DNA of 64,000 nucleotides from Capsicum annuum (taxonomy: Eukaryota; Streptophyta; Magnoliopsida; Solanales; Solanaceae): the NCBI RefSeq assembly GCF_002878395.1, contig NC_061116.1, positions 122,308,191 to 122,372,190 of the forward strand, given 5' to 3'. Position numbers and translations under genes: made by a program. Below the pieces are notes generated by a model, which had not been told where the DNA came from, did not search any database, and worked only from the letters and a program-made list of their open reading frames with translations. The stretch's first letter is position 1. Each line of letters begins with the position of its first letter. Shown here in pieces: positions 37,011-48,532 of this stretch.

Positions 37011-37079
37011 CACTTTCATCAGTCAAGCCAAGTACACTAAAGAACTTATCAAAAAATTTGGTATGGAAAAAAGAAAGGC

Positions 37080-37760
37080 CTGTGGAAATCCGATGAGTCC
37101 ATCACCAAGTCTTGATTCAAATTTGCCTGGTAAGGATATTGATAAGAAAATGTATAGGGGATTGATTGGATCATTATTTTACTTGACCGCCAGTTGACCA
37201 GACATCATGTGCTACGTATGTAAGTATGCCAAGTTCCAGTCAACTCCTAAAGAGTCTCATTTGATTACCATCAAAAGTATCATCCGATACCTTATAGGAA
37301 CTCAAGACAGTAGACTATTGTACCGTTGCTCTTCTCCTTTTGATTTAATTACATATTCAGACACTGACTTTGTAGGCGATAATAATATTAGAAAAAGTAC
37401 TAGTAAAACTTGTTAAATTCTTGGTGATTCCCTAATTACTTTGTATAGAAAGAAGCAAACCTCAGTTTCTCTGTCAACCACTAAATCTGAATACATAGTC
37501 ATTGGAAGTTATGGTACTCAAATTTTATGGTTTATTCGCCAACTACTTGACTTTAACTTGTCTTTTAAGTCTATTCCCATAATTTGTGATAACACCAGCA
37601 CTATCAGTCTTTCTAGATATATTGTGCATCCCTCTAGGGAGAAACACATTGATATCGAGCATCATTTTATTCATGATCATGTCAAGAATAGTGATTTCTC
37701 ATTTAATTTTGTAGATTGTGAAATCAACTGGCCGATATTTTTAGAAAACCCCTATTAGAT
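37080..37760 (+). pseudogene. RNase H of Copia E
   Basis: Two open pieces, 37207-37416 and 37441-37758, interrupted by one stop: TYSDTDFVGDNNIRKSTS (first catalytic Asp), then KKQTSVSLSTTKSEYIVIG (Glu), IICDNTSTISLSRYIVHPSR and KHIDIEHHFIHDHVKNSDF. It removes the RNA strand during reverse transcription. Best-preserved coding part of E. Confidence 0.9.
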
Positions 37761-38153
37761 GAAAAGTTATTTTAGCTCAGTAAAAACATGGTATCCATAG
37801 TATTAATGACCTCTGAGTTACCTCATAAAAAACTTGGTATCCTTGGTGTTAATGACCTCTGAGTTCTTTAATTTTAAAAAAGAAGGGTATCATGTTTGAA
37901 GTGTTTATGGGCTGTTACACACTATCTGCCATACAACTTTTCTATACCTAGTAACTATGCTATGAATATATATATTGCCTCTCTACTATTTTGTTTGCAT
38001 TTCTATTTGATTATGCTAAAAGGGGGAGAAAGACAATAACATTAGGATGCAACTACTATTTAGGGGAAGCAAGTGTCAAGAGGAGACTAATGTTAAGGGT
38101 AGAAAGCAGACAGACAGGGAAGTCAATTGATATTTACACTTATTTTTCATTAT
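37761..38153 (+). other. 3' untranslated region of Copia E
   Basis: Contains two similar 31-bp units at 37789-37819 and 37835-37865 (each ending TTAATGACCTCTGAGTT) and an upstream AAAAGGGGGAGAAAG tract at 38018-38032 typical of SIRE-type elements. The open frame 37991-38182 shows no domain. Confidence 0.6.
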
Positions 38154-38168
38154 TAAAAATGGGTAGAT
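38154..38168 (+). other. Polypurine tract of Copia E
   Basis: AAAAATGGGTAGAT abuts the 3' LTR start TGTTAGCC; a decayed form of the AAAAGGGGGAGAT seen in this group. Confidence 0.6.
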
Positions 38169-39168
38169 TGTTAGCCTCCTAAGTCTACGATTTTAATAAT
38201 CACATACTAACGAATGAATCATTGCAAGATAAAGAAAACAAGTAGGGAAGCAAACTCCAGGAAAAAGAAGGACATCGAATGATGATTTATGGCATCCAAG
38301 AAAATTAATCCAGACTACTAATGATGGAAGAATAAAAGAAGCAAGTAAGGAAGACAACTCTTGCAATTTAAGGACATCAAATCATTAGTAGCGACATCTT
38401 ATCAAATCTATAAAAATGAGAACAAATGGAATGAGAATCTCAGTCTTAAGAATTGCAGCTAATCAAATTAATCATAACAAAATAAATGGAAGAAAAGATC
38501 TCAAACATACTTGGAAAAACATCAATTGATAAAAGACCAAAAGAAAGAAAATATCATAGACATATCTGATGTAGACGTGAGAAAGACGTATATGGACATA
38601 CCAGATATAGATATATCAAATGGCTACATTCCTCAAATCAATGAGTCAATTCAAATCTTTGATTTAGAATATATCTCTTGGGTTTCCTTATGGAGAGTGG
38701 TAGCAAAAGACAATAAACAAGATGACTAAAGATATACATAGGTTACACAACTTCAAGAAGAATATCAAGGTATCTCAATCTTAGTCTCATGAAGCTTCGT
38801 AACCTCTAGTTTACAATTATAGTATAAAGAGTAGGATCGAGTCAACTTTGTAACAACAACTGAAGTTGTGTCACAAGATTCAATGAACAAAATACGTCTT
38901 AAGAACTTATTTCATATTATTGTACTTGAGCCCGACATTGAACGATCTAAGTAAACTTTGAAACCCAGGGGGACTGGAAGTAGGCACCACATTGGTGTTC
39001 CGAACTAAGATAAATTTCGTTGTCTTTAATTTACATTTGATTATATATTTTCTTAATTATTTAAAATCTAATATGTACTGTGAAGTATATTTATCTACAG
39101 GCGAGTCGACTGTATGTAGTTAGTAGCCAACTTATAGAAAGTTTTAATCCATCCCCACTTGGATTTCA
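38169..39168 (+). repeat. 3' LTR of Copia E
   Basis: 1,000 bp from TGTTAGCCTCCTAAGTCT to TTGGATTTCA, followed by CTAGT (39169-39173). The frame at 38511-38729 is chance coding inside the LTR. Confidence 0.9.
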
Positions 39169-39173
39169 CTAGT

Positions 39174-41131
39174 GACGTAAAATACACTGGGTCAGACCCC
39201 AATTGACCCAAACATAAAGCCAAATAACTGAAATAACTAAAATAATTATCTAGAATTGTAATAACTTGACCCTCAAACTATGAGGACTCACCAACTATTT
39301 GAACCTATTAAAAATAATGCCTGTGGTTAATTGCGTTGCTGGGGATGAATACCAGAACCAACGTTATGAAAAAATGCACCACATAGACACATATATGGTC
39401 AGTACTTCTGGAATGTACTGAGTTAATAGGGGTTGAATACATAGGTAAAACTGAATCAATGCGTAATCTTAAAACATGCATGCTAATTATAAGTAGATTG
39501 AGAAACATGCTAAAATAAACAGAAGATTGAGATATCTTAAAACATGAATAAAAAACTTAATCTGATAAGCTGGGTGAGTTACTACACTTAATTTTTGAAA
39601 ATTGTCTTTTTTGTAGGAGATTCTCATAACCAACATAAACCATGTGGGCTGGCATGGAGTCCAACCTCTGACCCATATTAAGGAGAGAGGTTTTACCCTT
39701 GTGATCAGTGTAGACCCTAAATTAAAATTGGAGTGATCTCTAAACTAAGCCCATATTGTATGCTTATACTGATGAAATTCACCTTAAAATAAGCATTTGG
39801 GTTCATAAATCTTAGAACCAATTATGCTACTATTAATAACTCACACTCCTAAATAAATGTGTGATTTTATATCATGCTTGAGATCATAAGATCAAAACTA
39901 AAATTTGAATCATACTATATTAATCAAGAATAGTAAATCTAAACTTTTGAAAAACAGAGAGGATCATGATAAATTCATATGCTCTTGTTTCTAGACTGAC
40001 TAAATCATGTTTAAAATCATATATATATCCATCATCTAATTGAAATTTATGTCATAATAATAAAATACATCTCATAATAACAATCATGTAAGCGAAAACA
40101 TGAGTAAAGGTAAATTCTTGTGCAAACTAAAGTTGAAATCAAATGATAGTCCCATAGTCTTAAAAACATGGAAATTTGGTATAAACCCTAATTGAAATCT
40201 AATAAATTCAATTGTAAAAATAAAAATTTTGGGCAAAAGGATGAAAGTTTATCCTCTTTTAAACCCCAACAACCTGAATTTAGTGAATATCATAAAGGAA
40301 AATTGAATAGAAGCCTTGGGAGTTGAACTTTCGAAAGAAACCCTACTTCATTTATCATGAGAGTGGAGGGAATAATGAGCGTTGAAAACTGACTCTAATA
40401 ATTGAATAATGCTTGTTAGATGATTTAATTCATGGAAGAGGAGCTTGAACAGAGGAAAATACCAAACTATCCATAAGGAAACTTAAAAAAATTGCAAGAA
40501 TTTCTCAGTTGACAAAGTATATTGATAGCTTTCCTGCTTGTTAACAACTTGTCAACTTAGTCATCAATCTGTAGCTTGATTTTGGCAATTTCTGGTTAAG
40601 GTTAATGAATTAGTTGATAGTTTGTCAACTATTTTAAGGCTTGTAAACATAGTCATCACCTTCTATAAATAATTTAAGATCTTTTTTGTTAAGGTTGATG
40701 ACTAAGCTGACAACTTGTCCCCTAGTTAACAACTCGTCAACTCAAGTCATCAACTTATCACAGATAGATACTCCTAGGTAAAATAAGCATAACTTTGTAC
40801 TTTGATATTGGATTAAGGTTAAATTAGATGCCTTGGAAAGAAAATGATCTTGCATTTGGTGGGTCTTGATATCTAAAACACTATATCTTCTAGAAGTTAC
40901 ACTAGTTTAAAGTTGACCCTTTTAGTATCAAATACTAAAACTAATTCAATCCAAATGTTCTCAACTCAACTTTGATATAAGTGTTTATTTTGACCATGAT
41001 AGCATTCAAGAGACTACACACAAAAGGCGAATGAGGATGAAACTTAAAAACTGTTTAAAAATATTGCTTTGGGGCCTTTAAACATATGACCATTAGTTGA
41101 AAACTTTACTAGTAGCTTGTGAGACATTACA
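39174..41131 (-). repeat. 3' LTR of C, main part
   Basis: Continues the LTR interrupted at 23570. On the minus strand it starts TGTAATGTCTC at 41131. It contains the imperfect palindrome at 39399-39421 and a zone at 40510-40760 made of words like GTTGACAA, TTGTCAAC and AGTCATCAA. It aligns with 41490-42532 in its first half. Confidence 0.82.
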
Positions 41132-41490
41132 ATATCTCCCTCTTGGTATCATTCATTCTTAAATTAAAACTGAAATGGGAAGCTTATATTACTCTACAAC
41201 TTAAATACTTACCATAATAGCAAGTATATAAGAAAAATAACTAAACTACAGATGAACCAAATAGGTCTAACTGATAAGAGTAAAGATGTCGGTGAGTATA
41301 ATAAATTATATAGGAATTGTTACCTAAGGCTGGATCTGTACTAGGAGTAAATAGTTAAGGGTATTGCCTCATTAGATATGATTCTATATCCTATGTTGCT
41401 CTCTCAACCAATTGATTTCTCAAAAGAATTTTCACTGAAACCACTTACTTATCCCTTAACTTTCAAACTTGTCGATTAGGAATTTCAACT
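41132..41490 (-). other. Interior remnant of element C
   Basis: About 360 bp. The minus strand has polypurine sequence CAAGAGGGAGATAT just before the LTR, and TGTTACCTAAGGCTGGATCT on the plus strand at about 41318, matching B's interior. No gene content remains. Confidence 0.65.
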
Positions 41491-42532
41491 GAGATAATTG
41501 AAATAACTTAAACAACCATATATTTTATCACAACTTAGCCTCAAACTATGAGGACTCACCAATTATCTAAATATAGGAAATGGTGCTTCTGGTTAATTAT
41601 GCTACTAATGACAAACACCAGAACCTACATCATGAAACAATGTAGAATATATTCATATATGTGGTAAGTACTTTTGGAATGTAATGAGTATGTAAGGCTG
41701 AATGCTTAAGTAAAACTGAATCAATGCATAATCTTTAATCATGCATGCTAAGTGTAAGTAGATTCACCAAGAAGCTAAAATAAACTTAAGACTTAGATAT
41801 CTTAAAATATGAAAAAGAAACATAATGTGATAAGATGGGTGAGTTACTACACTTAGTTTCAAAAAATTGTTATTTGTGTAGGAGATTTTCATAATTGACA
41901 TAAACCATGTGAGCTAACATTGAGTCGAATATCTGATCCACGTTGAGAAGGGTTGTTCTACCCTTTCCAGCAAAATAAAACCTAAACTAAAATTCAAGTT
42001 ATAACTAAACTAAGACCATATTGGGCAAGGGGATGCTCTTTTGCAAGTCCCCTAAACCTATAGTTGCACATAGTATTTGGAAAGTAGGATGCGTTAAACC
42101 CACATTTCCTTGTTGATACTAAATACTAATCCTAAAGTATATATATCAGTATGCTCATACTAATAAAATTTACCTTAAAATAAACATATGGGTTCATAAA
42201 TCTAAAAAAGAATCATTTTTCAATTAATAAATCATACGTATGAATTATTGTATGAATTTTATATCATGTCTGAGATCATAAGATAAAAAATGAAATCTAA
42301 ATCATATTATATTAATCTGCAATAGTAAATTTGAACTTCTAGTAAACTAAAAGGATCATGATAAATTCTTATGCTCTTATTTATAAACTAACTAAATCAT
42401 GCTAAAAATCATATATATCCAACATCTCATGGAAATTCATGTCAAATACTGAAATTCATCTCATAATAATAATCCTGTAAGTGAAAACATAAGTAAAGGT
42501 AAATTCTTGAGCAAACTAAACTTTAAGTCATA
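41491..42532 (-). repeat. 5' LTR of C, truncated
   Basis: Aligns with 39230-40135: CTCAAACTATGAGGACTCACC, then the region of AAGTACTTTTGGAATGTAATG at about 41668-41688, and TGAAAACATAAGTAAAGGTA near its end. Stops at the D terminus TGTGAAACACCC. Confidence 0.75.
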
Positions 42533-44952
42533 TGTGAAACACCCTAGTTTCCTTGCTGTAAAAAAATTCCTGGAATTCTAGCCTCTATTCCCAATACAAC
42601 TCAGGGGTTCAAGTAATATGTTGGGGTATAAATGGTATGGTCCAGTCGTATGCTGATTAGTGTTTGTTGGTGGAATGGATTTTAGTCACTGAAATGTATA
42701 CAACTTAGAGGTACGAGTCGTATTGGTGGGTACAAATTGTTTGGTTCCTTAAATTACTCTTAAACTTGGTTTCTTAGGTTGGATCTGAGTAAGAATGGCA
42801 CACCTATATCCGTAAGCAAGGATACGAGTCATACCCAAGACTGGTATGGTGGTTAGTGTTCAATCCTTTTAGTATTTGATTCTTTTAGGGATACAGGTGA
42901 TGGTCACAGACCGTATAATTTGTATACGACTTGGTTTGGATGAGTTGTATATTAGAAAATGTTAGGAACAAGTTTTAAGGACAAGGATACGAGTGGTGGG
43001 TACCACTCATATAGGGAAGATATGACTCGTAAGGGTCAGTCGTATCTCTGTGATTGGATTTTGGGGGATTTAAGTGAAGGAAATCTAGATATTTGTCCAC
43101 TTATTCTAATAAGTCCCCACAACTTTTAAGGCACTTGGAAGTTTATTTACACTAATATTAAATTTATTGACCTTCAGAAACTCTACCTAAACACTCTATA
43201 TTTTTGTCAAGAGCTTTTGGGCAAAGAAAGCCAGGGTTTCAACTAGAGGATCAATTTAAGGTTTGTCTTGCTGATTCCTTTCCATCACCATCTTGTTTTA
43301 AGGCATTTTATCTCACCTTATTATTATTTCTAACTAAAGGCATGATTTTACTTAATTTTTCATGGTTTTATGATTGTATGATTTTGGTTTTCAAATATGA
43401 ATTGGGGTTTGATATTAAAAGGGTTGGTTATGGTTTCCATGGTTTAATTTATGCTTTATGTACATCAATTGCGGTTTTGAATAATTGGATTGCATGGAAA
43501 TGTTAAATGGTAATTGGATTTGGTTTTGGTTATATTATGCTCGTAATATGTTTGACAAAAAACATATAATGATGTTTTCATTGCATTGAGTACTTTAGTG
43601 GAACTCTTACTTGTTTTAAAAGTCGGTAAAGGAATTATTCATGGTTTAAAAAGTATGGAAAGGTAAATGGATAAATGGTTATGCTTGTGGGATAAATGAA
43701 AATCACCCAATAGGTTTAATATGGTAACTGAAAGGGGCACTTAAAAGTCTTCTTTAAACCTATAAATGGCTGGCTATGGATGATACTTGCAAGTAAGGGT
43801 TGGTATGATGATACTAATATTAATGGCCCTGGCTAATAATTGGTTAATAGTTTGGTTATTTGGAAAAATAGTTTTGATTGGACATTAATGGTGTGACGTG
43901 TTGCAAAGCCATGGAAGGTGGAGGTCCCAAGGGTACCAAAATTGGAAACATATATTTTTCGATATGAAGTTTTGTCTTGGTGACCGTGTGTATGATGTCA
44001 GACTTTATTTTGGGGGATGTACTTGTCATCCTAGGGTATCTTCTCTTGTCGTGCGGCCACACGTACTAGGGTCTTTTTAGAATGGGATCTGAACCTATAA
44101 AACCTATGTGTAGTTTAGGAAGGCGAAGCTACATAGCCCAGGTAAAGGTTTTAATGGCATGCTAAACCTGGTTCCCTTTCCCGGCATGGTTATATATATG
44201 TATTTATATCTGTATATGAATGGTTTTACTTAACTTTTATAAATGACACTATTTTATCCTTATCCTGAGATTATGCTAATGTACACCCACTAACCCGCCT
44301 ACTAGCGACTGTATACCTATGTTATGTAAGAAATGGCTATTTTACTCCTCCTACATAGTGATTAAATCAGGGATAATATTTGGATTGAAGTGCAAAGCTT
44401 CCATCTTTTCAGAAGTCTCTATTTCATGTTATGGATATTTTTATTTATTTTTGGATAGTATTTTTGACTATGATTTGAGAAATTTCCCATCTTAATTTTA
44501 TTGCAATTCTGGTTAGAGGCTTTGTGGTACTGCTATAGGTTGGAATGGGTAGGATCAGTATTAATATCGGCCTTATCATTGGAATAAGTTGGGAGGCTGG
44601 TGTCATCGGACTGAGTTTCTCACTATTCAATCATATTTTATTTTAGTATTAATTATATTATGTTTTTGAACTTATTTGGTAATGGCCTTGTTTATGGCCC
44701 TTGTTTTGGTATTGGTTTGGTTCTGTATGTTTGGACAGTTGGTATGGGATGGTTGGATTTGGTTGGGTCGGTCATAGCTTTGATCCTATCCCAGATTCTT
44801 GATATGAAGAATAATACTATCTTGTTATATGTTTTGAATTCAGCAAACTCAAGGTAGGCAGTTAAAGGTTGGTTGTTGTAATGAGGGCGTTCTTCGATCC
44901 CAGTTGAACTTGAAATGCTCATTACGACAAGGCCCTCGATCGATTCGTATCA
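42533..44952 (+). repeat. 5' LTR of element D
   Basis: About 2.4 kb starting TGTGAAACACCCTAG; the end is either at 44929 (ATTACGACA) or 44952 (TCGTATCA), the second being 2 bp from the primer site. Words such as TACGAGTCGTA and GATACGAGT recur at 42645-43060, the same vocabulary as element A although A is a different lineage. Open frames at 43204-43506, 43898-44080 and 44660-44857 lie in the LTR and show no domain. Confidence 0.78.
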
Positions 44953-44954
44953 AG

Positions 44955-44969
44955 TTAGGATCAGAGCCT
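44955..44969 (+). other. Primer-binding site of element D
   Basis: TTAGGATCAGAGCC resembles TTGGTATCAGAGCC, the initiator-Met tRNA complement with two changes. Confidence 0.75.
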
Positions 44970-45163
44970 AGGTTCACGGTCAACTGGGAGCCCACAAAGC
45001 CATGTCTGGTAGAGTCTATTTTAGGGGTATGTAGCGTGCCACACTCTTAAGGGGGAGGCTATGAGGCAATTAGAAATATTTTAATTTCTTTGTATTCTAC
45101 TTTCAAAATGGAGTATAAGTCCTAGAATTCTTCTCTAATCAGTGGTTGTTCACTTTTCAGATC

Positions 45164-46210
45164 ATGCCTCATAGATCTGGAACACAAGGAATATCTTCGG
45201 TCCCATCTGGAGATAATGTTTATAGGGTACGTCCTATGTCTAGAGTTTATTTTGATCTCATGGTCGTATCCCTGAGAGTTCTAAAGCTCCTCTGATTGCT
45301 ATTATTCCTCCTCAGGGTGAGGTGATTAATGTAGAATTTCATCGATTTATTCATGTTATTGCTACATTGGTTGCTGCTCAGGCTAAGAAGGATATTTTTG
45401 GTGGGATGTTAACTCAGGCCACAAGGGTTGGTTAGTTTATGAAACTAAATCCTCCTACTTTTACTGGTGTGAAGGTAGAGGAAGATCCTTAGGCTTTCTT
45501 GGATAAAATGGAAAATATATTTTGGGTAATGCAGGCTACTAATATGAAAGGTGTGAATTTTACTATGTATCAGCTCAAGGATATTACATACCAATGGTAT
45601 GAAGAGTGGGATAGGGATAGAGGTGATGTGGAGGAGTCATCGTTATGGTATACCATTTTTTGTGCTTTTCTAGATCATTTCTTCCCTCAAGAGTTGAGCA
45701 AAGTAAAGATAGAGGAGTTTACGAATCTCAAGCAGGGGAGGATATCTGTCAAGGAATATGCCTTAAAATTCTATCAGTTGTCAAGGTATTGTCCTAATTT
45801 AGTGGCTGACATCTAGGCGAGAATTAGAAAGATCACTTCTATGTTGTATCAGGATTTGATTTTAGAGAGAAAAACTGCTTTGTTCATTAAGGATATTGAT
45901 ATTTCAAGGTTGATTACTCATATGCAATAATTGAAGGATAAGAAGAGGAGACAGGCAGAGTTTAGTGATTGGCAGGGTAAGAGGAACAAGTTTTCTAATC
46001 AAGGAGGGGCTCAGTCACAAGAAGGTTAGGATGGTGGCAAATGGACCAAAAATATATAGGGGAGATCTAGTTCGTTCTCTACTGCTAGTGCTCCTTACAA
46101 GTTGGGTGATAGGCATCATCAAGGTGGTGATAATTTTCGAGCACAAGGTGCCCAATCTCTGGCAAGTAGAGGTAAAATAGTTTTTTATGCCTTCCTTGTT
46201 GGTATTATGG
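45164..46210 (+). pseudogene. Gag of element D
   Basis: Starts at ATG 45164 (MPHRSGTQGISS). The capsid domain is open at 45499-45816: MDKMENIFWVMQATNMKGVN, TYQWYEEWDRDRGD, FLDHFFPQELSKVKIEEF, NLKQGRISVKEYALKFYQLS, all of the retrotrans_gag family. Only a few stops break it, such as a TAG before the Met at 45499 and another after LVADI. The zinc knuckle is degenerate near 46255-46290 (FKYGKVGHRLRD), with its Cys residues lost. Confidence 0.88.
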
Positions 46211-46214
46211 TCGT

Positions 46215-46960
46215 CCTTATTAGGGTTATTATGAGAAAGAAAGGGGTAAATTCTTCAAGTATGGCAAGGTAGGCCATCGGCTCAGGGATTAACTAGTTAA
46301 TAAGGTTGCTACAGGGGAAAATAAAATTCCTGTGGCTTCATCTATGTCTCTAACTCCTAGTGGTGTTGCATCTTCTTCTGTTACTACTCCTGGTTCTAGT
46401 TTTGGTCGGAACAGATTGTATGCTTTGGCATCTTGATAGGATTCTGAGGCATCAACTAATATCGTTACTATTATGTTACAGATCTTCTATCACGATGTTT
46501 ATTATTTTCTTGATCTAGGGTCTATTCTCTCGTATGTGACCCCATATGTGGCTATATGTATTGCATTTGATTTGAAAGTTATTTTTGGATTCTCTTTTTA
46601 TTTCTAACCTGGTAGGTCACTCAATTATTTCTAAGAGAGTCTATAGGGTGTGTGTGGTAGCTATTTGTAGTAACTAGACCTTGATGGATCTATCTGAATT
46701 GGACATGGTGGATTTTGATGTTATTCTGGGTCTGGATTAGTTACATTCTTATTATGCGAATTTGGATTGTCGGACCTGTACGATCATCTTTAATTTTCTT
46801 AGTGAGCCGGTAATAGAATGGGAGGGTGGTTTTCTTACTTCTAGGGGGAGGTTTATTTCTTATCTTAAAGCTCATAGGTTAACGTCTAAAGGTTGTTTTT
46901 ATCATTTGGCTCGAGTTAACAATTTTGACTCAAAAGGTCCTTTCTTTCATTTAATTTCGA
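46215..46960 (+). pseudogene. Protease region of element D
   Basis: YYFLDLGSILSYVTPYVA at about 46500-46553 has the layout of the gypsy aspartic protease active site (normally D-S/P-G); here the middle residue is Leu. DMVDFDVILGLD follows at about 46704-46740. The piece at 46762-47082 continues into the linker to RT. Confidence 0.75.
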
Positions 46961-47640
46961 TAGTGAGTGAGTTTCCAAAGGTCTTTCTGGATAATCTTCT
47001 AGGCATTCCTCTAGATAATGAAATAGAGTTTGGTCTTGACTTTTTTTTTGACACTCATCTAATTTTTATTCCTCCGTATTGAATGGTTTTGGCTGAGTTG
47101 AGGGAACTCAAGAGGCAACTTAAAGATCTTCTAGATAAGGGGTTTATTCATCCTAGTGTATTACTGTGAGGTGGATATGTATTTTTCGTGTATAAGAAGG
47201 ATGGTTCCCTTTGGATGTACAATGATTATCGGCAGTTATATATGGTAACTCATAAGAGTAAGTATCTTCTTCCAAGAATTGATGATTTGTTTGATCAATT
47301 TCAAGGTGCCAAGTTCTTTTCTAAGAAAAATCTTCGGTCTGGGTACCATCAGCTAAATATTAGAGAGGTGAATATCCCTAAGACAACTTTCCATACTTGG
47401 TACGGGCACTCTGAGTTTATTGTAATGTTATTTGGTTTGACAATGATCCGGAGGCATTTATGGACTTGATGAACAGGGTGTTCAGGAAATATCTGGATCT
47501 CTTCATTATTGTGTTTATTGATGACATTCTGGTTTATTCGAAGAGTGAGGTCGATCATTCTAATCATTTCCATATGGTGTTGCAGACGTTAAAGAACAAT
47601 AGTTGTATTCTTAGTTCTGTAAATGTGAGTTTTGGTTGAA
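46960..47640 (+). pseudogene. Reverse transcriptase of element D
   Basis: ELRELKRQLKDLLDKGFIHP near 47095-47155, then the open piece 47188-47469 with [20 protein letters not shown] (RT motif around the first Asp) and [13 protein letters not shown]. After one frameshift near 47440 it continues [18 protein letters not shown] and the catalytic loop FIDDILVYS at 47515-47541. Comparatively well preserved. Confidence 0.9.
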
Positions 47641-48300
47641 TGCTATAATTTTCTTGGGTCATATTATTTCTAGTGAGAGGATTATGGTGGATCTATAAAA
47701 GGTTTCCTTGGTGAAGAGGTGGCCTAGACCCACGACTCCATCTGACATTCATAGCTTCTTGGGTTTGGCGGGGTATTATAGGAGATTTATGGAAGGCTTT
47801 TTATCGATAGCTGCTTCTTTGACTAAGTTGACTTAGAAGGTCAAGTTTTCTTGATCGGATGCGTGTGAGGAGAGTTTCGAGAAGTTGAAGTATAAGTTAA
47901 CTTCGGCTCCAATTCTTACTTGTTGGAAGGCAATGATGCGTTCGTGGTTTATGATAATGCATCTCGGGTAGGTCTTGGTTGTAAGTTGATACATCATGGG
48001 AAGGTGATTGCCAATGATTCCAGGAAGTTAAAAGTATATGAGAAGAATTATCCTACTCATAATTTAGAGTAATTAGAGGTTCTGTTTGCTTTAAAAATAT
48101 GGTGGCATTATTTTTATGGTGTGCACGCAGATATCTTTTCTAATCATAAGAGTATACAGTATATGTTCAAAAAGAAGGAGCTGAATCTCAAGCAAAGGAG
48201 ATGGTTGGAGCTTCTTAAGGATTACGATATGAGTCTTCACTATCACCTAGGTAAGGCTAAATGGTAGTTGATTCTCTTAGAGGGTTGTCCATGGGGATTT
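47640..48300 (+). pseudogene. RNase H of element D
   Basis: The RT connection includes [16 protein letters not shown] at about 47754-47802. RNase H shows [20 protein letters not shown] and NYPTHNLE (about 47965-48070), then HYFYGVHADIFSNHKSIQYM and the end block DYDMSLHYHLGKA at about 48220-48258. One frameshift at about 48262. Confidence 0.85.
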
Positions 48301-48532
48301 TGTCTCATATGGAGGAAGAAAAGAAGGAATTGGTGAAGGATATTAACTGCTTGGATAATCTTGGAGTTCATCTCTTGAACACCAAGGATAGCGGTGTAAT
48401 GGTTCAGGACATGGTTCGATCGTTTCTTGGTACGGAGATAAAGCAGAAGCAAGTGCTAGATCCTATCTTGATGAATATTGAAAGTGAAGTGGGTATGTAA
48501 AAGGTTATGGTGTTTGAGATAAGTGGTGACGG
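48261..48532 (+). pseudogene. Element D tether and start of integrase, truncated
   Basis: Open from 48261 to 48500 (LRGLSMGILSHMEEEKKELV and NCLDNLGVHLL), a Tekay/Del-like linker, then a stop and KVMVFEISGDG just before the G LTR. The remaining integrase and chromodomain are not in the window. Confidence 0.8.

Larger units (their letters stand above)
23571..39168 (+). mobile_element. Copia element E (SIRE/Maximus-like), with nested F
   Basis: A Ty1/copia element on the plus strand: two 1.0-kb LTRs (23571-24572, 38169-39168), primer site, gag (split by F), integrase, RT, RNase H, polypurine tract. Order integrase before RT is diagnostic of Copia, and the RT motif YVDDIIFGST at 36868-36897 and the RNase H motifs fit the SIRE/Maximus group. 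Removing F and its target duplication leaves about 6.1 kb; about 930 bp present in the second copy (61095-62024) are missing here. Stops and frameshifts show it is dead. Confidence 0.9.
23311..42532 (-). mobile_element. Tekay-type LTR remnant C, host of nested E and F
   Basis: On the minus strand: a partial 5' LTR (about 41490-42532), a short interior (41132-41490), and a 3' LTR at 41131-39174 that continues at 23570-23311 on the far side of Copia element E. Homology to B's LTR runs unbroken across the E insertion (ACAAGCCTCTAAAC before it; CTGGGTCAGACC after it), which shows the two halves belong together. The LTR would be about 2.2 kb, like F's. The interior of some 350 bp is far too short for gag-pol, so C is a deletion derivative. 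Its 5' LTR is cut by D at 42533. Confidence 0.75.
42533..48532 (+). mobile_element. Chromovirus-like gypsy element D, 3' truncated
   Basis: Plus-strand element with one LTR (42533 to about 44952), primer site, gag, protease, RT and RNase H. The sequence ends just after the start of integrase, where the G LTR begins. Domain order and motif wording are of the chromovirus type; the tribe is not certain because the chromodomain is missing. No 3' LTR is in the window. Confidence 0.85.

Noticed and set aside
43204..43506. 100-codon open frame with hydrophobic segments
   Set aside because: It lies within the LTR of element D, has no homology I recognise, and its hydrophobic character follows from T-rich DNA.
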